Numbered from the stretch's first letter, positions 1 through 8,553 are shown. The stretch is DNA of 64,000 bases from Novosphingobium sp. (GCA_017745295.1 JAGHZR010000005.1:124001-188000); one strand, 5' to 3'. Translations and numbers: made by a program. The notes: generated from the sequence alone by a model not told the origin.

Positions 1-1
1 G

Positions 2-466
2 TTCCAGTTCGATGCGACCGACGCCAAGATCGTCGAGTTGCTGCGCCTCAACGGTCGCGCCAACAACCAGCAGATTGCCGAGACGCTGGGGCTGACCGCC
101 ACCACCGTTTCCACCCGCATCAAGCGGCTGGAAGACGCCAACCAACTGCGCGTCGTCGCCGTGTCGGACTTCTCCGCCCACGGCTACAACGTCCTGCTCA
201 AGATCGCGGTGGAAGTGGACGGCCGCCCGGTGAACGACGTGGCGCACGATCTTGCCGCCCTGCCCGAAGTCTTCGCCGTGCATCTCGTCACCGGCCGGTA
301 CGACATCGACATGCTGGTGGCGCTGCAGGGGTTCGAGGATCTGTCCGGCTTCCTGCTCGACGATCTTTCCACCGTACGCGGCATCCGCTCGCTGACGCCC
401 GCCGTGGTCGTCGATATCATCAAGTACCAGTTCGACGTCGCGCCGATCGAAGCAAGGGATCGCTGA
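2..466 (+). CDS. Lrp/AsnC-family regulator, first of a pair (5' partial)
   Basis: This is a DNA-binding transcriptional regulator of the Lrp/AsnC family. An N-terminal helix-turn-helix (QQIAETLGLTATTVSTRIKR) is followed by the alpha/beta ligand-sensing (RAM) domain containing VTGRYDIDML. The ORF track starts at an internal TTG, but the frame is open to the window edge and reads FQFDATDAKIVELLRL. That is the usual first helix of the family, so the true start lies outside the window. The stop is 3 bases before the next Lrp/AsnC gene, so the two are probably co-translated. It is a close paralogue of the gene at 18416-18883 (shared VVAVSDF..HGY and LVTGRY segments). Family assignment is firm; the effector is unknown. 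Confidence 0.93.
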   Translation, partial: FQFDATDAKIVELLRLNGRANNQQIAETLGLTATTVSTRIKRLEDANQLRVVAVSDFSAHGYNVLLKIAVEVDGRPVNDVAHDLAALPEVFAVHLVTGRYDIDMLVALQGFEDLSGFLLDDLSTVRGIRSLTPAVVVDIIKYQFDVAPIEARDR

Positions 467-469
467 ACA

Positions 470-958
470 ATGTCCTCCCCCGTGCTCGACGCACTCGACC
501 ATCAGTTGATCGACCTGCTTGCGCGTGACGCGCGCGTTTCCAACCGTAAGATCGCGGCGGAACTGGGCGTTACCGAAGGCACCGTGCGCGGCCGCATCAA
601 GCGGCTGCAGCAGGACGGCCTGATCGCCTTCACTGCGATCACCGGCTTCGAAATGGGCAAGAAATCGCGCCTGGCCTTCATCAACGTGCAAGCCGAAGTG
701 CACCGCGTGCGCGAAGTGGCGGAAGCCATCGGCGCGCTGCCCGAAGTCAATGCCGTGCTGGTGACGATGGGCCAGTTCAACATCGCCGCGCTCTGCCTGT
801 TCGATGAACTGGAGACGCTGCAGCACATCGCATCCGAACTTGTGCTGATGATCGACGGCGTGCACCATGTCGAAACCTCGATCGCGGTCAGCACCGTGAA
901 GTACGAGGCGCGCATGGCCAAGATCACCCCGCCGGACAACATTGCCGACGAGGATTGA
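470..958 (+). CDS. Lrp/AsnC-family regulator, second of a pair
   Basis: This is a 162-residue Lrp/AsnC regulator with the HTH at about residues 20-45 (VSNRKIAAELGVTEGTVRGR) and a C-terminal sensing domain ending VHHVETSIAVSTVKYE. It differs clearly from its upstream partner, but resembles the second member of the other pair (17943-18419) in sharing DARVSNR, LKRLQQDGLIAFTA-like and GVxHVETSIAV segments. Two different Lrp paralogues encoded in tandem could form hetero-oligomers; that is inference. Directly downstream, at 1005-1040, lies a perfect inverted repeat in front of the flavin reductase operon, a plausible binding site. Confidence 0.93.
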   Translation: MSSPVLDALDHQLIDLLARDARVSNRKIAAELGVTEGTVRGRIKRLQQDGLIAFTAITGFEMGKKSRLAFINVQAEVHRVREVAEAIGALPEVNAVLVTMGQFNIAALCLFDELETLQHIASELVLMIDGVHHVETSIAVSTVKYEARMAKITPPDNIADED

Positions 959-1004
959 GTGCCGAATTTCGCGAATTGGCCGAATGCAGCCCATTCCGGT
1001 TTGC

Positions 1005-1040
1005 ATTTGCGTAATTCAATAGATATACGATGACGCAAAT
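1005..1040. promoter_or_regulatory. Inverted-repeat operator, site 1 (ATTTGCGT-N20-ACGCAAAT)
   Basis: Perfect 8-bp arms ATTTGCGT (1005-1012) and ACGCAAAT (1033-1040) are separated by exactly 20 bases of AT-rich DNA. The site lies between the Lrp/AsnC pair and the flavin reductase operon. GCGT-N20-ACGC recurs in the two divergent promoter regions near 15.4-15.6 kb and 25.2-25.4 kb, so it is probably the operator of the cluster regulators. The arrangement is seen directly; the regulator assignment is inferred. Confidence 0.7.
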
Positions 1041-1104
1041 CTAAAGCGTCATCGGTGAGTCGCCCTTGCTTGCGCAACTCCCGACGGCCAACGGGAGCAG
1101 GCAC

Positions 1105-1662
1105 ATGAGCGAGACCCGGGCAGCACCGGACCGCACCCTCACGCATTCCGGGGAGCAACCCCAGCAACAACCCGCGCTGGACGCGCGGCTGAAGCACGTG
1201 CTGCGACATCTTCCAGCGCCCGTGGGCGTGGTCACCAGCTTCGATCCGGAAACGGGCGATCCGGTGGGCCTTGCGATGTCGGCGATCATGCCCGTCTCGC
1301 TGGAGCCATGCTCGATGGCGATCGCGGTCAACCGCTCCGGTTCCAGCCACGACGCATTGGTGCGTAGCGGCGAATTCTGCATCAACCTGCTGGACAGCGC
1401 GCGGCACGGCCACATGGAGCCTTTCGCCCGGCCGGAAGCGCGCGCGCTGCGCTTCACCCAGCCCGAATGGCATCGCCGGGGCCGCGTCTGGTTCATTGAG
1501 GGCGCGCCCGCCAACATCTTCTGCCACATCCGCGAGCGCGTTTCCTACGGCACGCATGACCTGCTGATCGGCGATGTCGACGAACTCGTCGCCACCGGGG
1601 GCGAGGACATCCTGGGCTGGGCCAATGGCCGCCTTGGCCGTCTGGCCCCGCTCGCCGCCTGA
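1105..1662 (+). CDS. Flavin reductase-like FMN-binding protein
   Basis: The 185-residue protein has the flavin reductase-like fold. The hallmark stretch PAPVGVVTSFD leads to GLAMSAIMPVSLEPC and later FCINLLD. In two-component monooxygenases such proteins use NAD(P)H to reduce FMN or FAD for a partner oxygenase; no obvious flavin-dependent monooxygenase is beside it, so it may serve another oxygenase or work with the Old Yellow Enzyme downstream. The track extends to a TTG at 1066, but the ATG at 1105 has a purine-rich GGGAGCAG six bases upstream and starts just before the conserved domain. It is the first gene of an operon running to 5890, behind operator site 1. Confidence 0.88.
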   Translation: MSETRAAPDRTLTHSGEQPQQQPALDARLKHVLRHLPAPVGVVTSFDPETGDPVGLAMSAIMPVSLEPCSMAIAVNRSGSSHDALVRSGEFCINLLDSARHGHMEPFARPEARALRFTQPEWHRRGRVWFIEGAPANIFCHIRERVSYGTHDLLIGDVDELVATGGEDILGWANGRLGRLAPLAA

Positions 1663-1688
1663 ACGCCCTCCTTTTGCAAGAGATCGCA

Positions 1689-2321
1689 ATGCCCGAAAAC
1701 GACGCCCTTCTGGCGCGGATAGACCGCCTTGAATCGCTGGACGCCATCCGCCAGCTCCCCGCCAAGTACGCGCTCGCGCTGGACATGCGCGACAGCGATG
1801 CCTGGGTGAACCTGTTCCCCGCAGACGTGAAAGTCGGCGGCGGCCAATCTGGTCGCAAAGCCCTGCGTGACTGGTTCGACGAGACGCATTCGCGCCAGTT
1901 CACCGGCACCTCGCACCACATCGGCGGCCACGTGATCGATTTCGACGATGCCGACAATGCACAAGGCGTGGTCTACTCCAAGAACGAGCATGAGGCCGGC
2001 GGCGACTGGGTGGTCATGCAGATGATGTATTTCGACCGGTACGAGCGGATCGACGGCCGCTGGTTCTTCCGTCGCCGCCTACCGCTCTACTGGTATGCCA
2101 GCGACCTGAACCGCCCGCCCATCGGTGAGCGCAAGATGCGCTGGCCCGGCGAGCCGCCCTACGAAGGCAGCTTCCACGACCTGTTCCCCAGCTGGAAAAC
2201 CTACTGGCACCGCCACGGCATGGCGCACGACGGCCCGGTAGACGCGCCCGCGCCGCTGGAAAAATTCATCGAAACGATGCGGCGCGGCGCCCCGCTGCCC
2301 CGTCCGCGTGTGCGTAGCTGA
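1689..2321 (+). CDS. SnoaL-like (NTF2-fold) protein
   Basis: This is a 210-residue protein with the N-terminal pattern of SnoaL/NTF2-fold polypeptides: LARIDRLESLDAIRQLPAKYALALDMRD, then LFPADVKVGG, HHIGGHVIDF and a closing strand YERIDGRWFFRRRL. Members of this fold are isomerases, hydratases or ring-modifying enzymes, such as ketosteroid isomerase and limonene-epoxide hydrolase. The reaction cannot be fixed from sequence. The ATG at 1689 is preferred over the TTG at 1674 because it follows an AAGAGA stretch and is a standard codon. The C-terminal 60 residues (tryptophan- and proline-rich) extend beyond the usual fold. It lies between the flavin reductase and Old Yellow Enzyme genes. Confidence 0.82.
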   Translation: MPENDALLARIDRLESLDAIRQLPAKYALALDMRDSDAWVNLFPADVKVGGGQSGRKALRDWFDETHSRQFTGTSHHIGGHVIDFDDADNAQGVVYSKNEHEAGGDWVVMQMMYFDRYERIDGRWFFRRRLPLYWYASDLNRPPIGERKMRWPGEPPYEGSFHDLFPSWKTYWHRHGMAHDGPVDAPAPLEKFIETMRRGAPLPRPRVRS

Positions 2322-2329
2322 GACGTCCG

Positions 2330-3403
2330 ATGGATCCGCTTTTCACACCCGTCCGCCTTGGCGCCATCGAGCTGGCCAACCGCGTGGTTATGGCGCCGAT
2401 GACACGCGACCGCGCCGGGCCGCAGGACGAGCCGACCGACCTGATGGTGGAATACTACCGCCAGCGCGCATCGGCCGGGCTGATCGTCACCGAAGGCACC
2501 CAGCCCTCTCCCACCGGCAAAGGCTACTGGCGCACGCCGGGCATTCATTCGCCCTCGCAGGTCGAGGGTTGGCGCAAGGTGGCGGACGCGGTTCACGGCG
2601 AAGGCGGGCGCATCGTCGTGCAACTGATGCATGTCGGCCGCGCATCGGTGCGCGCCAACAAGGCCGCCGATGCCGAAACCGTCGCCCCTTCCGCGCTGCC
2701 CTGCCCGGACCTGATTCCAGGTCCGGACGGCGTGCCGGTGCCCACCGAAATGCCGCGCGCGCTGGAAACCGGCGAGATCGACGGCGTCATCGCCGAATAC
2801 GTGGCCGCCGCGCGCAATGCCCGCGCGGCAGGGATCGACGGCGTCGAACTCCACTGCGCCAGCGGCTACCTGCCGATGCAGTTCCTCTCTTCCAACAGCA
2901 ACCAGCGTACCGACCGTTACGGCGGCTCGGCGCAGAACCGCGTCCGCTTCGTGGTGGAAGTGCTGGAATCGCTGGCGAAAGCCATCGGCGCGGACCGCGT
3001 CGGCCTGCGCATCTGCCCCGGCGTCACCTTCAACGGCATGGCCGATGCCGACCCGGCCGAGACCTACGCCACGCTGCTGGACGCCATTGACCCGCTGGGG
3101 CTGGCCTATTGCCACTTGATCCATATCCCCAACACCGGGTTCGACGCGCTGGAACTGGTGCGCGCGCACTGGTCCGGCCCGGTGATCGAAAACTGCGCGC
3201 TCACGCCCGAAAAGGCGCGCGCCGTGCTGGCAGAGGGCAAAGCCGATGCCGTCTCTTTCGGGTTCGCCTTCATTGCCAACCCCGATCTTGCGCAGCGGCT
3301 GCGCGTTGGCGCCCCACTCGCCAAGGCGGACCGCGCGACGTTTTACACCGGCATGGGCGACGACCGGCGCGGCTATACCGACTACCCCGCGCTCGCCGAC
3401 TGA
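2330..3403 (+). CDS. Old Yellow Enzyme-family NADH:flavin oxidoreductase
   Basis: The 357-residue TIM-barrel FMN enzyme belongs to the Old Yellow Enzyme family, which reduces activated C=C bonds of enones, nitroesters and similar compounds. It begins LFTPVRLGAIELANRVVMAPMTR, and the phosphate-binding end is visible near ADAVSFGFAFIANPDL. The active-site region reads VELHCASGYLPMQFL followed by SNQRTDRYGGS. The usual H-x-A-N or H-x-A-H substrate-anion pair is H-x-A-S here, so the second residue is replaced by serine; the following tyrosine is kept. The length is normal. It is eight bases after the SnoaL-like gene and surely co-transcribed. Confidence 0.93.
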   Translation: MDPLFTPVRLGAIELANRVVMAPMTRDRAGPQDEPTDLMVEYYRQRASAGLIVTEGTQPSPTGKGYWRTPGIHSPSQVEGWRKVADAVHGEGGRIVVQLMHVGRASVRANKAADAETVAPSALPCPDLIPGPDGVPVPTEMPRALETGEIDGVIAEYVAAARNARAAGIDGVELHCASGYLPMQFLSSNSNQRTDRYGGSAQNRVRFVVEVLESLAKAIGADRVGLRICPGVTFNGMADADPAETYATLLDAIDPLGLAYCHLIHIPNTGFDALELVRAHWSGPVIENCALTPEKARAVLAEGKADAVSFGFAFIANPDLAQRLRVGAPLAKADRATFYTGMGDDRRGYTDYPALAD

Positions 3404-3423
3404 CGTACGACAGGAATGCAACG

Positions 3424-3876
3424 ATGAGTGAAATCCAGACCTTGCTCGACGAGCGGCAGATCGTGCGGCGACTTTCCCGCTTCGCCCGCGTGCTTGACCG
3501 GAAGAAGTGGAGCGAGCTTTCGGATGTTTTCGCCCACAACCTGACCTTCAACTACGGCTTGGGCGAAGAAATCGGCATCGATGCCCTGGAACGCAACATG
3601 CGCCGCTATCTCGACCGGTGCGGCCCCACGCAACATCTGATCGGCAGCATGATCGTCGATATCGACGGCGATCACGCCACAAGCCGCGCCTATGTGCAGG
3701 CGCGGCATCAGCGGCAGGACGATCCGGTCGGCGCGATATTCGATTCCACCGGCGAATATGTCGATCGCTGGCTAAGGCAGGCCGAAGGCTGGCGCATCGT
3801 GCGACGCGATGCGCTCTGGTTCCTCCACGCCGGCGATCCCGACGTGATTTCCGCCGACAGCGCAGGGCTGGGATAA
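3424..3876 (+). CDS. SnoaL-like (NTF2-fold) protein
   Basis: This 150-residue protein is a single SnoaL-like domain: LLDERQIVRRLSRFARVLDRKKW, then LSDVFAHNLTFNYG, HLIGSMIVDIDGDHATSRAYVQARH and EGWRIVRRDALWFLH. The track ORF starts far upstream inside the Old Yellow Enzyme gene; the ATG at 3424 follows AGGA with a ten-base gap and gives a normal domain start. It is the second SnoaL-like protein of the operon and is not a close copy of the first. A role in isomerising or hydrating a cyclic intermediate is plausible but unproven. Confidence 0.85.
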   Translation: MSEIQTLLDERQIVRRLSRFARVLDRKKWSELSDVFAHNLTFNYGLGEEIGIDALERNMRRYLDRCGPTQHLIGSMIVDIDGDHATSRAYVQARHQRQDDPVGAIFDSTGEYVDRWLRQAEGWRIVRRDALWFLHAGDPDVISADSAGLG

Positions 3877-3896
3877 GGCCGATGAAGGACGACACG

Positions 3897-4706
3897 ATGA
3901 CCGCGATGGCACAGGGAACCCGGCTGCTGGCAGGACGCGCGGCGCTGATCACCGGCGGCGGACAGGGCGTGGGCCAAGGCATCGCGCGTGCTTTGGCGGA
4001 GGCGGGGGCCGATGTGGTCATCGCCCAGCGTCGCCTTGAAGAAGCCGAGATCGAGGCCGAATGGCTGCGCGAAACCCACGGCGTGCGCGCCTTCGCGCTG
4101 CAGATCGACGTGACCCGGCCCGAACAGATCGAGCGCATGGTTGCGGAAACCGTCGAACATCTCGGCCGACTGGACGTGCTGGTCAACAATGCCGGGGCTA
4201 GCTTTCCCAAGCGGCTGGAAGACCACAGCGACGCAGACATGGCGGCGAGTTTCGACCTCAATTACTGGGCGGTGTTCCACGCCATGCGCGCGGCCTTTCC
4301 CGTGATGAAGGCGAAGGGTTATGGCCGCGTGATCAACCTCGGCTCGCTGAACGGCGTCAATGCGCACATGTTCACCGCCGCCTACAATGCCAGCAAGGAA
4401 GCCGTGCGCGCGTTAACCCGCACGGCCGCCGTCGAATGGGGCCCGCACGGGATCACTTGCAACGTGATCTGCCCCTCCGCCACCAGCCCGCAGGCGCGTG
4501 ACTATTTTGAAGCCAACCCCGCCATGGCGGAGGAAATCCTGTCGCAAGTGCCGGTGGGCCGCTTGGGCGATGCCACAAAGGACGTCGGCCCCGTCGCCGT
4601 GTTCCTTGCCAGCGAAGGCGGCGGCTACATGACCGGCAACACGCTGTTCGTGGACGGCGGCGGGCATATCAACGGCGTGTCCTGGCGGCCGGAAGTGGAG
4701 GCCTGA
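3897..4706 (+). CDS. Short-chain dehydrogenase/reductase
   Basis: This is a classical SDR of 269 residues. It has the nucleotide-binding TGGGQGVGQG motif near residue 20, NNAG near residue 100, and the catalytic set Ser in NLGSLNG with Tyr-x-x-x-Lys in AAYNASK. It ends LFVDGGGHINGVSWRP. It should oxidise or reduce an alcohol/ketone pair of a pathway intermediate using NAD(P). Two in-frame ATGs precede the fold; 3897 is chosen because GAAGGAC lies about seven bases upstream. The next gene starts two bases after its stop. Confidence 0.93.
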   Translation: MTAMAQGTRLLAGRAALITGGGQGVGQGIARALAEAGADVVIAQRRLEEAEIEAEWLRETHGVRAFALQIDVTRPEQIERMVAETVEHLGRLDVLVNNAGASFPKRLEDHSDADMAASFDLNYWAVFHAMRAAFPVMKAKGYGRVINLGSLNGVNAHMFTAAYNASKEAVRALTRTAAVEWGPHGITCNVICPSATSPQARDYFEANPAMAEEILSQVPVGRLGDATKDVGPVAVFLASEGGGYMTGNTLFVDGGGHINGVSWRPEVEA

Positions 4707-4708
4707 GC

Positions 4709-5890
4709 ATGCCCCCCGCATCCACCCCCTCCGCCTTGGGCCTCACCGGCCGCGCCGCGCTGATCGCCTTCGCGACGATGAGCGGCGTCGCCAACAGCAC
4801 GCTCTCCCCCATGCTGCCGCAGATCGAGCGCGAGTTCGGCACGGCAAGCGGCCATGTCACCGTGACCATGGTGCTGACCGTATTGGGGCTGGGCGTCCTG
4901 ATCGGATCACCATTGGGCGGTTGGCTGGGGGACCGGCTGGGCCACCGCCGCGTGATGTTCGTTTCCGGCCTGCTCTACGGCCTTGCCGGCTGCGGCATCC
5001 TGTTCGCGGCGACGCTGGAACAGGCGGTTCTCGGCCGCCTGATCGTCGGCATCGCACTGGGATCGATGGGCGCGGCAGCATTCTCCGTGATCGGCGACTA
5101 TTGGGACGAGGCGGGGCGCAATTTCTGGTCTGGCGTGATCCCCTCGGTCGGTGCGCTGGCGGGCATGGCGCTGTCGATCGTCGCTGGCTCACTGGCGGAT
5201 ACGGCGTGGCGCACCTCGTTCCTGATCTATGCCGTGGGCTTCGTTGCGGCGGCGCTGGCGCTGGCGGGCATTCCCGAAAAATCGGTCGCCACCGCGCGCG
5301 GGCAGGCGCCTGCGGCATCGGGCATTCCGGCAAGGCTGCTGCCCTCGATCCTCGGCTTCGGGCTGATCGTCGGCAGCATCGCTACCGGCACTTCGGCCTA
5401 TCTGCCGCACCGGCTGGTCGATGTAGGCGTGGCCAGCAGTTCGGGCCGGGCAGTAGTCGCGCTTTCGGGGGCGGCGACGGTGGTGCTCACCGGTTTCGCC
5501 TATGGCCGGATCCGGCGGTTGATCTCGCTGAATCTGGCGTTTGTTTTCGGCGCGGCGTGCAGCGGCTTCGGCCTGCTCATCATGGCCTATGCCCCCACCG
5601 CGCCGATGGTCGCACTGGGCATGGCGATAGAGGGCGTGGGCATCGGCGTGCTGATGCCCAGCCTGATGGTCTATGCCATCGGCCTGTCGGACGAAAGCAA
5701 TCGCGGGCGCGTGATCGGCCTGATGAAAGGGGCGATTTTCGGCGGCCCGTTCCTGGTGCAGTTCGCGCTCGATCCGGTCCGCCTCCACGCCGGAGCCTCC
5801 GCTGCGCTGGCGATCCTGTCGGCATCGGGCGGCGTGCTGGCGTTGTGGTTCGCGGTCCGCTGGCTGGGGCGCCGGCCGAAACTGGCCTGA
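4709..5890 (+). CDS. Major facilitator superfamily transporter
   Basis: This 393-residue inner-membrane carrier has about twelve hydrophobic segments. The MFS loop 2-3 motif appears as GSPLGGWLGDRLGHRRVM, and a central cytoplasmic loop (GIPEKSVATARGQAP) separates the two halves. It is the last gene of the flavin reductase operon and probably moves the substrate or an intermediate across the inner membrane. The substrate cannot be read from sequence. The start codon lies two bases after the SDR stop. The gene is convergent with the HTH regulator, with only six bases between them. Confidence 0.92.
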   Translation: MPPASTPSALGLTGRAALIAFATMSGVANSTLSPMLPQIEREFGTASGHVTVTMVLTVLGLGVLIGSPLGGWLGDRLGHRRVMFVSGLLYGLAGCGILFAATLEQAVLGRLIVGIALGSMGAAAFSVIGDYWDEAGRNFWSGVIPSVGALAGMALSIVAGSLADTAWRTSFLIYAVGFVAAALALAGIPEKSVATARGQAPAASGIPARLLPSILGFGLIVGSIATGTSAYLPHRLVDVGVASSSGRAVVALSGAATVVLTGFAYGRIRRLISLNLAFVFGAACSGFGLLIMAYAPTAPMVALGMAIEGVGIGVLMPSLMVYAIGLSDESNRGRVIGLMKGAIFGGPFLVQFALDPVRLHAGASAALAILSASGGVLALWFAVRWLGRRPKLA

Positions 5891-5896
5891 TCGCCG

Positions 5897-6646
5897 TCAG
5901 CTCAGGCCAGCGGCGGCATCGGCAATGCCGCTGGTATCGAACGGCCGAAGCGCGCAAAGCAAGGTGATCCATCGGCCCGGTCGCAGGCTCGTTTCACGAT
6001 CGCGGTCGCCCAGTGCCTGCACGTCGCGGCGCAATCGCTCGATCAGTTCCGCCAATTGCCCCGCCCCCGCTTCCGAGAGCTTGATCAGTTCGGAGGTGTA
6101 GACCGCATCGGGTGCGCCGAAATCCATCGCCATGAACTGCTGTTTCAGGTGCGTTTCGAACAGCTTGCGCAGCGGCAGCTTGCGGAAGATCAATGCCCGA
6201 TCGACGCGCGGGCGCACGCGGTCTCCGCGCAGGCGGTCGATCAGCGCCAGCCGCTCCAGCTTCAGCAGGGCGGCATCCAGCGTGGCGCGCGGAAGGCCGA
6301 AATCCTCCCCGATCTCGCGCGGGCTCGCCCCTGCCAAAAGCGCCATGAACAGGGTGGAGAGAAACACGTCGGCAGAGAGCGCCCGCTCCTGCGCCAAAGT
6401 CAGTTCGCGGGCGAGGCCGGTGCGCGCCTGCTCCGCCTCCCGCGCGAGTTCGGAAATGGTGGTTCCGCATAGTTCGGCCATGCGTTCCAGCCGGTCCAGC
6501 GTGAGTCCCTTGCCGACGATCCAGCGCTTCGCCGTCGCCTCCGAAACGGCCAGCGTTTCGGCCAGACGGGGCGCCGTCCACCCTTCCTGCCGCAAGTGGC
6601 GGCGCAGCACGCCCAGCATGGCATCGCTTGTGGAATCGTATCGCAT
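5897..6646 (-). CDS. HTH transcriptional regulator (Xre-type N-terminus)
   Basis: This 249-residue protein starts with a lambda-repressor-type HTH (WTAPRLAETLAVSEATAKRWIVGKGLTLDRLERMAELC). It continues with a second winged-helix-like stretch (SPREIGEDFGLPRATLDAALLKLERLALIDR) and a helical C-terminus rich in charged residues. It resembles two-HTH regulators of unknown ligand, but I do not recognise a named family with certainty. Two starts are possible, ATG 6646 (MRYDST) and ATG 6658 (MRIEMR), and neither has a clear ribosome site. Two palindromes (6637-6655 and 6667-6679) overlap or precede the start, suggesting autoregulation and control of the divergent amidohydrolase gene. Confidence 0.8.
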   Translation of the reverse strand: MRYDSTSDAMLGVLRRHLRQEGWTAPRLAETLAVSEATAKRWIVGKGLTLDRLERMAELCGTTISELAREAEQARTGLARELTLAQERALSADVFLSTLFMALLAGASPREIGEDFGLPRATLDAALLKLERLALIDRLRGDRVRPRVDRALIFRKLPLRKLFETHLKQQFMAMDFGAPDAVYTSELIKLSEAGAGQLAELIERLRRDVQALGDRDRETSLRPGRWITLLCALRPFDTSGIADAAAGLS

Positions 6647-6679
6647 TTCGATACGCATGGGTGCAGATCGTGACACGAT
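6637..6679. promoter_or_regulatory. Two palindromes at the regulator start and divergent promoter
   Basis: The palindrome CGTATCGCATTTCGATACG (6637-6655, perfect 7-bp arms) overlaps the start codon of the HTH regulator. A second, ATCGTGACACGAT (6667-6679, perfect 6-bp arms around one base), lies just upstream. Both are in the short divergent interval before the amidohydrolase gene at 6792. They look like operators for the adjacent HTH protein; that link is inference. Confidence 0.5.
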
Positions 6680-6791
6680 TTTCAAGCCGTTTCTTCGGCC
6701 CTACGCCCCCTCATTCTATCATCTCCTGGCGACAGCGATCGCCCGGCGGCCTCTTAGCGGGCCGGGAAAAAAGTGTGGGAGATGCCCGAAA

Positions 6792-8537
6792 ATGGAAGAT
6801 ATCCTGATCAGGAACGGCACCGTGGTCGACGGCACCGGCGCCCCGGCCTACGCGGCCGATGTGCGCGTGACCGGCGGCACCATCGCCGAAGTCGGCCCCG
6901 GCCTTGAACCGCGCGGCGAGCGTGTGGTCGATGCCACAGGCTGCTACGTCACCCCCGGCTTCATCGAAAGCCACACGCATTACGACGGTACCATGTGGTG
7001 GCAGCCCGATCTGGACCCCCTGCCCGGCTATGGCGCGACGACGATGATCCTGGGCAACTGCGGCTTTTCCACCGCGCCGCTCCATCGCTACATGCCCGCG
7101 CAGAAGGAGATGATCGGCATCTTCTCGTTCTTCGAGGATATTCCCGAAGGCCCGTTCCTCCAGCACTTGCCGTGGGACTGGAATACATGGTCCGAATACC
7201 GCGCATCGGTGGAGCGGAACGTGACGGTGCCGCTGAACTATGCCGCCTATGTCGGCCATATCGCCATCCGCCTTGCCGCGATGGGCGTGGAAGCGTGGGA
7301 CCGCGAGGCGACGCCCGAGGAAATCTCACGCATGTGCGAATTGCTGGACGATGCGCTGGCGGCGGGGGCGCTGGGCATGTCGGACAATCTGCACGATCAT
7401 GACGGGCAGGACCGCCCGGTCCCCACGCTGAAAGCCAACGATGCGGAGTTCGCCGCGCTGTTCGACGTGATGGAGCGCTATCCCAACTGCTGCTATCAGG
7501 TGATCGTCGATACCTTCATGCGCATGACCGGCCCGGCCGACCTTGAGCGGCTGGCGAAGCTGCTGGGCGGGCGCAAGATCCGCGTGCAGATCGCAGGCGC
7601 AGTGCCGACGCTGGACTTCCAGAAGGCGATCCTGCCCGCGATGCAGGAAAGCCTGCGCACGATGCGCGAGGCGGACGTCGATATCTGGCCCGGCTTCGCG
7701 CACGTTTCGCCCACCAATGTGCTTTCCATCGTCAAGTCGCTGATCTTCGCGCAGTCCAACGACTATGTCTGGCACGAGGTCGTCATGGCCGAGGATCATG
7801 GCGAAAAGGCGCGGCTGCTGGCCGATCCGGACTGGCGGGCACGCGCGCGCAAGAGCTGGGACGAGAACGCGTGGGACCATTCACCGCTGAAGAACCCGCA
7901 AGCGCTGAACCTGATCGACAGCGAGAATGGCACCGGCCCGGTCAACTTGACGCTCAAGGCCTATGCCGATGAGCGCGGGCTGCACCGATCCGACGCGATG
8001 GCGGAGTGGATTCTGGCCAACGGCACCCGCTCCACCGTGCACATGGCGCCTTTCCCTAAGGACGAGGCGCTGACGATCGAACTGATGCGCGATCCCAAGA
8101 CGGTGGGCAACATCTCCGACGCCGGCGCACACTTGCAGATGCTGTGCGGGGGCGGCGAGAACGCGCTACTGCTGACCCAGTACGTGCGTGAGGAAGGCTC
8201 GCTCTCCATCGAGGAGGCGGTCCACGTCATGACCGGCAAGCTGGCCGGCCACTTCAACCTCAACGACCGCGGCGTGATCGCACAGGGCAAGCGCGCGGAC
8301 ATTGCCGTGTTCGATCTGGCCGAGGTGGAACGGCGCGAGATGGAGAAGGCGCATGACGTGCCGGACGGGCGCGGCGGCCATTCCTGGCGCTTCACCCGCA
8401 AGGCGATGCCCACCCGCCTGACGTTGGTGAACGGCGTGCCCACGTTCGAGAACGGGGCCTATACCGGCGCCAAGCCCGGCCAGTTCCTCTCCCCCGCGAT
8501 CCAGCCGCTGGGCAATTTCGCGGAAGCTGCCGAATGA
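6792..8537 (+). CDS. D-aminoacylase/dihydroorotase-like amidohydrolase (amidohydrolase 3 family)
   Basis: The 581-residue metal-dependent amidohydrolase resembles N-acyl-D-amino-acid deacylases. It has the N-terminal composite-domain strands (ILIRNGTVVDGTGAPAYAADV), then the metal-binding FIESHTHYDGTMWW, a catalytic-core stretch SDAGAHLQMLCGGG, and the closing RADIAVFDL. Members cleave amide or cyclic amide bonds. The track ORF is extended upstream through non-coding sequence; ATG 6792 starts the conserved fold, with GGGAGA about ten bases upstream. It opens a plus-strand set with the Coq4-like and TonB receptor genes, divergent from the HTH regulator. The substrate is unknown. Confidence 0.9.
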   Translation: MEDILIRNGTVVDGTGAPAYAADVRVTGGTIAEVGPGLEPRGERVVDATGCYVTPGFIESHTHYDGTMWWQPDLDPLPGYGATTMILGNCGFSTAPLHRYMPAQKEMIGIFSFFEDIPEGPFLQHLPWDWNTWSEYRASVERNVTVPLNYAAYVGHIAIRLAAMGVEAWDREATPEEISRMCELLDDALAAGALGMSDNLHDHDGQDRPVPTLKANDAEFAALFDVMERYPNCCYQVIVDTFMRMTGPADLERLAKLLGGRKIRVQIAGAVPTLDFQKAILPAMQESLRTMREADVDIWPGFAHVSPTNVLSIVKSLIFAQSNDYVWHEVVMAEDHGEKARLLADPDWRARARKSWDENAWDHSPLKNPQALNLIDSENGTGPVNLTLKAYADERGLHRSDAMAEWILANGTRSTVHMAPFPKDEALTIELMRDPKTVGNISDAGAHLQMLCGGGENALLLTQYVREEGSLSIEEAVHVMTGKLAGHFNLNDRGVIAQGKRADIAVFDLAEVERREMEKAHDVPDGRGGHSWRFTRKAMPTRLTLVNGVPTFENGAYTGAKPGQFLSPAIQPLGNFAEAAE

Positions 8538-8553
8538 CCTGACAAGACCAACC

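Noticed and set aside
502-1689. 395-residue minus-strand ORF
   Set aside because: It is antisense to the second Lrp/AsnC gene and flavin reductase; its composition is low-complexity from GC-rich codon shadow, with no domain.
2201-3421. 406-residue minus-strand ORF
   Set aside because: It is a shadow of the Old Yellow Enzyme gene; histidine/arginine/glycine-rich with no family features.
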